DNA from: Gammaproteobacteria bacterium RIFCSPLOWO2_02_FULL_56_15
Lineage (GTDB): Bacteria; Pseudomonadota; Gammaproteobacteria; Eutrophobiales; Eutrophobiaceae
Length of the DNA stretch: 6,328 nucleotides
Direction of reading: 5' to 3'
Assembly (NCBI GenBank): GCA_001801825.1
Contig: MGYR01000015.1
Location: 3,973 to 10,300 of the forward strand
Shown here: positions 1-5,795 of the stretch, in pieces
How positions within the stretch are numbered: position 1 is the stretch's first letter
Layout: every line of letters starts with the position of its first letter
Notes under the pieces: generated by a model
What the model was told of the DNA's origin: nothing
Seen by the model: the letters and a program-made list of their open reading frames with translations, nothing else
Database searches by the model: none
Translations under genes and position numbers: made by a program

Positions 1-863
1 TCATACAGCGGCGACATGCGCGCGACCATGAAGATCCCCGCGGTGACCATGGTGGCCGCATGGATCAGCGCCGAGATGGGGGTCGGGCCCTCCATGGAAT
101 CCGGCAGCCAGACATGCAGCGGGACCTGCGCGGATTTGCCCATGGCCCCGATAAAGAGGCAGATGCAGATAAAACTCAACAGCAACCATTCCCTGCCGGG
201 AAGAATTTCAATCGTCTGCCCGGCCAAGCCCGGCGCCTGCGCGAAGACGGTGGCATAGTCCAGAGTATGGAAATACATCAGCACCGCGGCGAGGCCCAGC
301 AAAAATCCGAAATCCCCCACCCGGTTCACCAGGAAGGCCTTGAGGCTCGCGAAGACGGCGGTCTCCCGCTTGAACCAGAACCCAATCAGCAGGTAGGAAA
401 CGAGACCGACGCCTTCCCAGCCAAAAAATAACTGCATGAAGTTGTTGGACATGACCAGCATCAGCATGGCAAAGGTGAACAGGGACATGTAGCTGAAGAA
501 GCGCTGGTAACCCGGATCATCGTGCATATAGCCGATGGTGTAGATATGGATCATCCAGGATACGAAGGTGACCACCACCATCATGGTGGCGGACAGGCGA
601 TCGATCAGGAAACCCACTTCGATATTGAGCGTCCCGGTGTCCAGCCACGTATAGAGCGCCTGATTGTAGACGGCGGCGCCGTCGAATACGACGTGCTTGT
701 ACACGATCATGGAGAGGATTGCCGCCAGGCCGACGCCGGCGATGGTAACCCGGTGGGCGCCGCTGCGGCCGATGGCCCTGCCGAAGAGACCGGCGATCAC
801 CGCGCCCAGTAGGGGCGAGAGCACGATGGCGAGGTAGATGTTTTCCATGGCGGCGTCGCTCAT
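1..863 (-). CDS. nuoL: NADH-quinone oxidoreductase subunit L, N-terminal part (cut by window edge)
   Basis: NuoL is the distal antiporter-like subunit in the membrane arm of complex I and takes part in proton translocation. The 287 visible residues are strongly hydrophobic. They contain the GWEGVGLVSYLLIGF segment, with Glu150 at the position of the essential TM5 glutamate (E. coli Glu144), and the MGKSAQVPLHVWLPD segment, with Lys243 at the TM7 lysine position (E. coli Lys229). LIHAATMVTAG follows, with His268. Full-length NuoL is usually a little over 600 residues, so somewhat less than half is present and the frame is still open at base 1. The start is the ATG at 863-861, two bases after the nuoK stop, because an AAGGGA ribosome-binding site precedes it at 5 bases. 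The in-frame ATG at 848-846 (MENIYLAIV) resembles the N-terminus of many NuoL proteins but has no such site. Identification is secure; the exact start is slightly less so. The offset to E. coli numbering grows from 6 at the Glu to 14 at the Lys, suggesting a short insertion in the loop region between them. Confidence 0.97.
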   Translation of the reverse strand, partial: MSDAAMENIYLAIVLSPLLGAVIAGLFGRAIGRSGAHRVTIAGVGLAAILSMIVYKHVVFDGAAVYNQALYTWLDTGTLNIEVGFLIDRLSATMMVVVTFVSWMIHIYTIGYMHDDPGYQRFFSYMSLFTFAMLMLVMSNNFMQLFFGWEGVGLVSYLLIGFWFKRETAVFASLKAFLVNRVGDFGFLLGLAAVLMYFHTLDYATVFAQAPGLAGQTIEILPGREWLLLSFICICLFIGAMGKSAQVPLHVWLPDSMEGPTPISALIHAATMVTAGIFMVARMSPLY

Positions 864-865
864 GA

Positions 866-1171
866 TCATCCCTTCATGGAATCCAGCTCGCTGACATTGA
901 TGGTATTCCGGTTGCGGAACAGCACCACCAGGATCCCCAGGCCGATGGCGGACTCGGCGGCGGCGACCGTCAGGATAAAGAATACGAATACCTGGCCGTG
1001 GATATCGCCCAGGAACTGTGAAAAGGCGATGAAATTCATATTCACCGACAGCAACATCAGTTCGATGCACATCAACAGGATCAGGACATTCTTGCGGTTG
1101 ATGAAGATCCCCGCCACGCTGATGCAGAACAGGATCGCCGCCAGGATCAGCACTTGCGGAAGGGCAATCAT
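866..1171 (-). CDS. nuoK: NADH-quinone oxidoreductase subunit K
   Basis: NuoK (homologue of mitochondrial ND4L) is a small subunit with three transmembrane helices. It forms part of the chain of charged residues that links the quinone site to the antiporter-like subunits. The 101-residue product matches the family length of about 100. It has the conserved membrane glutamates Glu37 (MCIELMLLSVN) and Glu73 (AAAESAIGLGI), equivalent to E. coli Glu36 and Glu72. The start is ATG 1171-1169, which shares four bases (ATGA) with the nuoJ stop codon, and a GGAG site lies 8 bases upstream. The same frame stays open far upstream through nuoJ, which would allow a 264-residue reading. That extension is rejected because only the last 101 residues look like NuoK and the upstream part is nuoJ read out of frame. 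The gene ends two bases before nuoL. Confidence 0.97.
   Translation of the reverse strand: MIALPQVLILAAILFCISVAGIFINRKNVLILLMCIELMLLSVNMNFIAFSQFLGDIHGQVFVFFILTVAAAESAIGLGILVVLFRNRNTINVSELDSMKG
869..874 (-). promoter_or_regulatory. Ribosome-binding site for nuoL
   Basis: On the minus strand the sequence AAGGGA lies within the last codons of nuoK, 5 bases before the ATG at 863-861. It matches the Shine-Dalgarno core with one change. It supports the first ATG of nuoL over the internal in-frame ATG at 848-846, which has no comparable site. Its position inside nuoK suggests the two genes are translated in a coupled way. Confidence 0.65.
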
Positions 1172-1767
1172 GGTTTTTGCTCCGATTCCATCTTGACCAG
1201 CCGGATCCGATCCGCGCGTTTCACGATCACCTGTTTCGCGGGCGCCGGGGATCTGTTGTTCCTCGATTTCCGCAGGGTGAGGGCGATGGCGGCGATAATC
1301 GCCACCAGCAGGATGGCGCCCGCAATTTCGAAGGGATAGAGATACTCGGTGTACAGCAACAGGCCGAGTTCCCTGGTGTTGCTGTATTCCGCCGCATGTT
1401 TTAAGGGCACATAATTTGAACCCGCAAAAAAACCGGACCCCAGCACCAGCACCATGGCGAAGATCATGACCAGTGCGACTGTCAGACCTATCGGGAGGAA
1501 CCGGGAAAAACCCGCACGCAATTCCGCGAGATTGATATCCAGCATCATCACCACGAACAGGAACAGCACCATCACGGCGCCGACGTAAACCAGCACCAGC
1601 ACGATGGCGAGGAACTCGGCCTCCAGCAGCATCCAGATGGCGGCGCTGCAAAAGAAGCACAACACCAGGGAGAGTGCGGCAATAACAGGATTACGGACGG
1701 TGACCACCATGCCGGCGGAAAAGACCAGCACGGCTGCCACGACGTAAAACAGGATTAGTTCGATCAT
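1168..1767 (-). CDS. nuoJ: NADH-quinone oxidoreductase subunit J
   Basis: NuoJ (homologue of ND6) is a membrane subunit with five expected transmembrane helices that sits between NuoH and the antiporter-like subunits. The 199-residue product carries the highly conserved block LEAEFLAIVLVLVYVG followed by AVMVLFLFVVMMLDIN (residues 48-79), which is the TM3 region. Tyr61 lies where the family has a pi-bulge involved in conformational coupling. Further hydrophobic stretches lie at about 3-22, 27-48, 91-115 and 136-154. A charged tail of about 45 residues follows, rich in Lys and Arg. The start is taken as ATG 1767-1765 (MIELILFYVV), which matches the usual NuoJ N-terminus and has an AGGTGA site 8 bases upstream. 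An in-frame GTG at 1779-1777, overlapping the nuoI stop, would add four residues and is less likely. The 3' end overlaps nuoK by four bases. Confidence 0.97.
   Translation of the reverse strand: MIELILFYVVAAVLVFSAGMVVTVRNPVIAALSLVLCFFCSAAIWMLLEAEFLAIVLVLVYVGAVMVLFLFVVMMLDINLAELRAGFSRFLPIGLTVALVMIFAMVLVLGSGFFAGSNYVPLKHAAEYSNTRELGLLLYTEYLYPFEIAGAILLVAIIAAIALTLRKSRNNRSPAPAKQVIVKRADRIRLVKMESEQKP
1180..1183 (-). promoter_or_regulatory. Ribosome-binding site for nuoK
   Basis: GGAG on the minus strand lies 8 bases before the nuoK ATG, inside the 3' end of nuoJ. It fixes the nuoK start at 1171 within a reading frame that is open for about 490 bases further upstream. With the ATGA stop-start overlap it indicates translational coupling of nuoJ and nuoK. 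Confidence 0.65.
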
Positions 1768-1775
1768 TGCCGATA

Positions 1776-1781
1776 TCACCT
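1776..1781 (-). promoter_or_regulatory. Ribosome-binding site for nuoJ
   Basis: AGGTGA on the minus strand lies 8 bases before the ATG at 1767-1765. It overlaps the last codon and stop of nuoI. It decides the nuoJ start in favour of this ATG, because the alternative GTG at 1779-1777 lies within the site itself. Confidence 0.7.
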
Positions 1782-2264
1782 GTATTCGGAATCCCGGACT
1801 CGATCGGCGGCAATCTGGGCCTCGTAGCGATCACCAATTTCCAGGAGTTTCTCCTTGGTCATCAACAGATCGCCCTTGTTCTCACCATGGTATTCGAAGA
1901 TCCGGGTCTCGACGATGGCGTCCACCGGACAGGATTCCTCGCAAAATCCGCAATAGATGCATTTGGTCAGGTCGATATCGTAACGGGTCGTGCGGCGACT
2001 GCCGTCCTCGCGCTCTTCCGACTCGATGGTGATTGCCACCGCCGGACAGACCGCCTCACACAGCTTGCAGGCGATGCAGCGCTCCTCGCCGTTGGGATAG
2101 CGGCGCAAGGCATGCAAGCCCCGGAAGCGATGCGACTGGGGTGTTTTCTCTTCCGGATACTGCACGGTGATCTTGCGCTTGAACAAATGGCGGCTCGTCA
2201 GCAGCAGACCCTCGAACAGTTCCCAGAGGAACAGGCTCTTGAGGTAATTTTTGATCGCGTTCAT
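1776..2264 (-). CDS. nuoI: NADH-quinone oxidoreductase subunit I (2x[4Fe-4S] ferredoxin-like)
   Basis: NuoI (homologue of TYKY/NDUFS8) carries clusters N6a and N6b, which pass electrons from the NuoG chain towards N2 and the quinone site. It is a peripheral subunit seated on the membrane through NuoH. The 162-residue product has two classic CxxCxxCxxxCP motifs: Cys63, Cys66, Cys69, Cys73 (CIACKLCEAVCP) and Cys102, Cys105, Cys108, Cys112 (CIYCGFCEESCP). The first about 28 residues form the amphipathic N-terminal segment (WELFEGLLLTSRHLF) that contacts the membrane. RYPNGEERCIACKLCE is typical of the family. The start is ATG 2264-2262. A GTG directly before it (2267-2265) is in frame and would add only one residue. 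No Shine-Dalgarno sequence is visible in the 19-base gap after nuoH. nuoJ follows 8 bases downstream. Confidence 0.97.
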   Translation of the reverse strand: MNAIKNYLKSLFLWELFEGLLLTSRHLFKRKITVQYPEEKTPQSHRFRGLHALRRYPNGEERCIACKLCEAVCPAVAITIESEEREDGSRRTTRYDIDLTKCIYCGFCEESCPVDAIVETRIFEYHGENKGDLLMTKEKLLEIGDRYEAQIAADRVRDSEYR

Positions 2265-2288
2265 CACTGTTATTGGTTACTGGTCAAT
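2261..2288 (-). repeat. Degenerate tandem 7-mers at the nuoH-nuoI junction
   Basis: On the plus strand three 7-base units from 2268 to 2288 (TGTTATT, GGTTACT, GGTCAAT) each match GGTCATT, the unit seen at the nuoF-nuoG junction, at 5 to 6 of 7 positions. A poorer fourth unit may precede them at 2261-2267. The tract covers the whole spacer, the nuoH stop and the nuoI start. It could be a decayed copy of the same repeat, or a chance resemblance in a short AT-richer spacer. Confidence 0.35.
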
Positions 2289-3372
2289 CGAACCAGGGGG
2301 GCATGCCGCCGACCACCATTCCGGCAACCACCACGATCCAGACGATGGTGATCGGTACAAACACCTTCCAACCCAGACGCATGATCTGATCATAACGGTA
2401 GCGGGGAAAGGTCGCCCGGATCCAGAGGAAGGTATACAGGAAGAAAGAGGATTTCAACAGCAGCCAGAGGATACTCGACTCACCAAGCAGAGGCAGGCCC
2501 TGGAACGGCGACAGCCAACCGCCCCAGAACAGGATCGCCGTCAGAACCGAGACCAGGATCATGTTGGCGTATTCCGCGATAAAAAAGGTCGCAAAGGCCA
2601 AGCCGCTGTATTCCACCTGGAAACCCGCCACGATCTCGGTTTCGCCTTCCACCACGTCAAAGGGGGAACGGTTGGTCTCCGCCACACCGGAAATATAGTA
2701 AATGAAGAACAGGGGCAGCAATGGGAGCCAGAACCAGTGCACTACGCTGCCCGACTGGGCATTCACGATATCCCCGAGGTTGAGGCTGCCGGAGGCCACC
2801 AGTACACCCACCAGGGCAAAGCCCATGGCGATCTCATAGGAGACGATCTGGGCCGCGGAACGCATGGCACCCAGGAAGGCATACTTGGAATTGGAGGCCC
2901 AGCCGGCGATGATGATGCCGTAGACCGCCAGCGAGGTCAGGGCAATGATATAGAGCAACCCGGCATTGATATCCGCCAGCACCGTGACATCATCGAAAGG
3001 AATCACCGCCCAGGCGGCCATGGAGGGACCCAGGGACATGATCGGGGCGATGATGAAGAGGGTCTTGTTGGCCCCGCTGGGGATGATCAGCTCCTTGAAG
3101 ATGGCCTTCACACCGTCGGCCACCGGCTGTGCAAGGCCCCAGGTGTGAAACCCGAAGAAGCCCACCCGATTGGGGCCGATACGAAGCTGGATCGCCCCGA
3201 TCACCCGCCGTTCGGCATACGTGGTATAAGCGAACGCTATCAGCACACCCACCAGGATCACGATGACCTTGGTAAAAATGTCCAGGGTATAGAGCACGTA
3301 GCCCTGGAAGGCGTCAGGCACCGCCAACTCGATTAAGGGTCCCCATATATTCTGTCTGATGAACTCGAACAT
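2284..3372 (-). CDS. nuoH: NADH-quinone oxidoreductase subunit H
   Basis: NuoH (homologue of ND1) is the membrane subunit that forms most of the quinone-binding chamber, together with NuoB and NuoD, and anchors the peripheral arm. The 362-residue product is a polytopic membrane protein. Family hallmarks are AERRVIGAIQLRIGPNRVGF (residues 53-72), GWASNSKYAFLGAMRSAAQ (157-175), the acidic quinone-site loop AETNRSPFDVVEGETEIVAG (231-250, with Glu231, Glu242, Glu244 and Glu246), the following YSGLAFATFFIAEYANM (255-271), and RYRYDQIMRLGWK near the C-terminus (324-336). E. coli NuoH is about 325 residues. The extra length here sits mostly at the N-terminus and in loops, as is common in other Pseudomonadota. 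The start is ATG 3372-3370, 14 bases after the nuoG stop, with no clear Shine-Dalgarno sequence. The gene ends 19 bases before nuoI. Confidence 0.97.
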   Translation of the reverse strand: MFEFIRQNIWGPLIELAVPDAFQGYVLYTLDIFTKVIVILVGVLIAFAYTTYAERRVIGAIQLRIGPNRVGFFGFHTWGLAQPVADGVKAIFKELIIPSGANKTLFIIAPIMSLGPSMAAWAVIPFDDVTVLADINAGLLYIIALTSLAVYGIIIAGWASNSKYAFLGAMRSAAQIVSYEIAMGFALVGVLVASGSLNLGDIVNAQSGSVVHWFWLPLLPLFFIYYISGVAETNRSPFDVVEGETEIVAGFQVEYSGLAFATFFIAEYANMILVSVLTAILFWGGWLSPFQGLPLLGESSILWLLLKSSFFLYTFLWIRATFPRYRYDQIMRLGWKVFVPITIVWIVVVAGMVVGGMPPWFD

Positions 3373-3386
3373 TTTGTCTGGTACCG

Positions 3387-5771
3387 TCAGGCGCGCTTTA
3401 TCGTTATATCCCCGGACCAGGGTCCCAACCCCTGTATTGCCGGGTGACCGGCATGGATCAACACCGTTCCCTCAGGGAGGCGACTGTCGATCACTGCGGT
3501 CAGGGGTACGGTCCTGCCGGACTGCTGGACCAGTACCCGATCGCCGGCGCCGATAGCGTGTTGCCCGGCATCGCGGGGAGTGAGGTGTACGGCGCCGTCG
3601 GCGGTGTCCTCCGTCTGCTGCAACGCGCTCGCGCGCCGCACCAGTGGATCGATGGAATTCATCTGCAGGTCCGTCAGTCGCTGCATCCCGCCGTTTACTG
3701 CGGGCAGGCGGTCCGGCTGTCTCCAGGCGCCGAGATTTTGCGGATGGATGCCCTCCAGTTTGGTCTGGAATTCCTCATGGACTTCATCAACGGTATCCAG
3801 CCTGAACTCGCCCGGATGGAAGCTTTCACCCAGGACCCTGAGGATCTTCCAGGCCGGTCTGGCTTCTCCCGGCGCCTTGACCACGGCACGGAAATGCTGC
3901 TGCCTGCCCTCCAGGTTGATGAAGCTCCCTTCATTCTCGGCATAGATGGCGGCCGGCAGCAGGACATCGGCATATTGGTTCATGGCCTCGGTTCTGTAGG
4001 CCGTAAGCGCGATGACACATTGCGCACCGGAGAGCGCTTCCAGGGCCCGGACCGGATCGCAGCAATCCAGTTCCGGCTCGATCTGTAACAGCAGATATGC
4101 CGCCAGTTTCTGCTCCAGCATCGCGAGGGCATTCAGTCCTGCCTGTGGGGCCGTCTTCCCACCCGGCAACCGGTGGGGTACCGCACCGGCCAGCCAGGCG
4201 CCGCAACTGTTCGCGGCATTGCCCAGGTAGCCGAAAGCGGCGCCGGTCATGACGGCGATGATGCCAGATAAGGATCGGATCGCCCCCAGGTTCGGCAGGT
4301 TCATGGCGATATCGCCCAGGAGTACCGCGGCCTTGCCGGCATCCGCCAGACTGGACGCGATGGCCCGCTGGCGCTCATCCGCTTGGATGCCTGCCAGCAG
4401 ACCCGCAACGGATGGATCGGGCAGTTGCCTGCCGGAATCCTGCAGGGCGCGGATGATCCCGGCCAGCACACCCGGCAGTTGCTCCGGGCCGGCGATGATC
4501 CGCGTAGCGATGTCATAGTTGAAATCGTAGTCCACCGGGTTGACCAGCATGATGGCGGCGCCCCGGTTGGCGGCCTTGCGGAGGCGGTGGTTCAACAAGG
4601 GTTGTTGCTTGCGGATATTCCCACCGATGACCAGCGCCGCGTCGAGCTGCTCCAGTTCGGTGATGGACTGCCCCAGCCAGGGATAGACAGGCGCCTGCCC
4701 CTGATCGCTGAAATCCGCCTGCTGCAGCCGGTGATCGATATTGTCTGAACCCAGGCTGCGCATGAATTTCTGCAACAGGTATAATTCCTCGGTGGTCGAG
4801 GCGGGGGATGCCAGGGCGCCGATACGACCCGCGCCTTCCGCCTTGAGGATGAGACTGAGACGATCCCGGATCACCTCGAAGGCCGTCATCCAGTCCACTT
4901 CCCGCCATTCATCACCCTGCTTGACCATGGGGCTCATCAGCCGGTCTTCACTGTAAAGACCCTCATAGCTGAAGCGATCCCGATCCGAGAGCCAGACCTC
5001 GTTGATGGCCTCGTTTTCCGCCGGCACCACCCTTTTGACACGCTGCCCCTTGATATGAAAATGGATATTCGACCCGATGCCGTCATGGGGGGCAATGCCG
5101 GCGAGCTGGCGCAATTCCCAGGTCCTGGCGGAAAAACGGAAGGGTTTCGAGCTCAGGGCGCCCACCGGACACAGGTCGATGATATTGCCGGACAGCTCGG
5201 AGGTCATGGCCTTTTCGACATACGTGCCGATCTGCATGTCTTCACCTCTGCCGGTGGCCCCGAGTTCGCGCATGCCCGCGATCTCCTCGCCAAAACGCAC
5301 GCAACGGGTGCAGTGAATGCAGCGTGTCATTTCGGTCTGCACCAGAGGACCGATGTTCCGATCCTGCACAACCCGTTTCCTTTCCTGATAGCGGGAAACA
5401 TCTCTTCCATACCCCATGGCCAGATCCTGCAACTCGCATTCCCCGCCCTGATCGCAGATGGGGCAGTCCAGGGGATGGTTGATCAGCAGAAATTCCATCA
5501 CGGACTTCTGTGCCTCCACGGCCAACGGGCTGAGGGTAAAGACTTTCATGCCATTCATGACCGGGGTGGCGCAGGCCGGCAGGGGTTTCGGCGTCTTCTC
5601 CACCTCGACCAGGCACATCCGGCAATTGGCCGCGACCGTGAGTTTCTTGTGATAGCAGAAACGGGGCACATAAATGTCGTTGGCGTCCGTCACCTCGATC
5701 AGCATCTGTCCCTTGCGGGCTGACAGTGGTTGGCCGTTTACTTCGATAGTGATTGTGTCGTCAGCGGTCAT
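3387..5771 (-). CDS. nuoG: NADH-quinone oxidoreductase subunit G (iron-sulfur chain subunit)
   Basis: NuoG (homologue of NDUFS1) is the large peripheral-arm subunit that carries electrons from NuoF towards NuoI. In the 794-residue product, an N-terminal ferredoxin domain (about 5-80) has the N1b [2Fe-2S] ligands Cys39, Cys50, Cys53 and Cys67. A His-Cys box (about 81-121) has the N5 ligands His99, Cys103, Cys106 and Cys112. The next domain has the N4 ligands Cys151, Cys154, Cys157 and Cys201 (CIHCTRCVRF ... CPVGAL). The segment where E. coli NuoG has four further cysteines for cluster N7 (about 217-273) has none here. The rest is the molybdopterin-oxidoreductase-like fold, with ADVLLPAAIYAENEGSFINLEG at 601-622 less an internal residue or so, and a C-terminal beta domain (about 729-794). 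The start is ATG 5771-5769; an in-frame TGA at 5777-5775 rules out any earlier start. No Shine-Dalgarno sequence lies in the 20-base gap after nuoF. Confidence 0.97.
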   Translation of the reverse strand: MTADDTITIEVNGQPLSARKGQMLIEVTDANDIYVPRFCYHKKLTVAANCRMCLVEVEKTPKPLPACATPVMNGMKVFTLSPLAVEAQKSVMEFLLINHPLDCPICDQGGECELQDLAMGYGRDVSRYQERKRVVQDRNIGPLVQTEMTRCIHCTRCVRFGEEIAGMRELGATGRGEDMQIGTYVEKAMTSELSGNIIDLCPVGALSSKPFRFSARTWELRQLAGIAPHDGIGSNIHFHIKGQRVKRVVPAENEAINEVWLSDRDRFSYEGLYSEDRLMSPMVKQGDEWREVDWMTAFEVIRDRLSLILKAEGAGRIGALASPASTTEELYLLQKFMRSLGSDNIDHRLQQADFSDQGQAPVYPWLGQSITELEQLDAALVIGGNIRKQQPLLNHRLRKAANRGAAIMLVNPVDYDFNYDIATRIIAGPEQLPGVLAGIIRALQDSGRQLPDPSVAGLLAGIQADERQRAIASSLADAGKAAVLLGDIAMNLPNLGAIRSLSGIIAVMTGAAFGYLGNAANSCGAWLAGAVPHRLPGGKTAPQAGLNALAMLEQKLAAYLLLQIEPELDCCDPVRALEALSGAQCVIALTAYRTEAMNQYADVLLPAAIYAENEGSFINLEGRQQHFRAVVKAPGEARPAWKILRVLGESFHPGEFRLDTVDEVHEEFQTKLEGIHPQNLGAWRQPDRLPAVNGGMQRLTDLQMNSIDPLVRRASALQQTEDTADGAVHLTPRDAGQHAIGAGDRVLVQQSGRTVPLTAVIDSRLPEGTVLIHAGHPAIQGLGPWSGDITIKRA

Positions 5772-5786
5772 TGGTCATCGGTCAGT
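5759..5786 (-). repeat. Four-unit tandem 7-mer spanning the nuoF-nuoG junction
   Basis: On the plus strand four adjacent 7-base units run from 5759 to 5786 with consensus GGTCATT. Units two to four all begin GGTCA and differ only in the last two bases (TT, TC, GT). Unit one (5759-5765) is CGTCAGC. Read on the coding strand the unit is AATGACC, and the nuoG start codon is the ATG of the third unit in that direction. The array fills most of the spacer and the first codons of nuoG. Such 7-base tandem repeats in gene spacers are known in other bacteria, notably the STRR family of cyanobacteria; whether this is the same kind of element is not shown. Confidence 0.6.
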
Positions 5787-5795
5787 GAATTTCAT
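5775..5795 (-). other. Possible leader mini-ORF between nuoF and nuoG
   Basis: An ATG at 5795-5793 overlaps the nuoF stop codon in the ATGA form and opens a six-codon frame (MKFTDR) that ends at TGA 5777-5775, three bases before the nuoG ATG. A GGAG sequence at 5808-5805 lies 9 bases upstream of this ATG, inside nuoF. The arrangement would let ribosomes finishing nuoF restart on the mini-ORF and then on nuoG, which has no ribosome-binding site of its own. It could equally be chance in a short spacer, since six-codon frames are common. Confidence 0.3.

Noticed and set aside
866..1660. 264-codon minus-strand frame ending with nuoK, a possible nuoJ-nuoK fusion or extended protein
   Set aside because: Only the last 101 residues resemble NuoK. 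The upstream part is nuoJ read in the wrong frame, and a GGAG site plus the ATGA overlap mark the true start at 1171.
1767..2351. Plus-strand open frame of 194 codons opposite nuoI
   Set aside because: Shadow of nuoI, whose eight cluster cysteines are read cleanly on the other strand.
2251..3336. Long plus-strand open frame (361 codons) opposite nuoH
   Set aside because: It is the antisense shadow of nuoH in GC-rich DNA. Its product is full of His, Gly, Asp and Gln with no recognisable domain, and the minus-strand gene is unmistakable.
3373..3391. Possible repeat or palindrome (GGTACC) in the nuoG-nuoH spacer
   Set aside because: The six-base palindrome is too short to mean anything, and the 7-base periodicity seen at two other junctions does not hold here.
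3444..4088. Plus-strand open frame of 214 codons opposite the 3' half of nuoG
   Set aside because: Shadow frame within a well-supported gene. No domain or ribosome-binding site was recognised.
5055..5723. Plus-strand open frame of 222 codons opposite the 5' part of nuoG
   Set aside because: It lies opposite the most conserved iron-sulfur part of NuoG, and its product has no family resemblance.
3387..5771. NuoG as a molybdenum enzyme such as formate dehydrogenase alpha subunit
   Set aside because: The C-terminal part has the molybdopterin-oxidoreductase fold, but the N-terminal cluster set, the lack of the usual Mo-ligand Cys/Sec context and the nuoF/nuoH neighbours identify NuoG, where this domain has no cofactor role.
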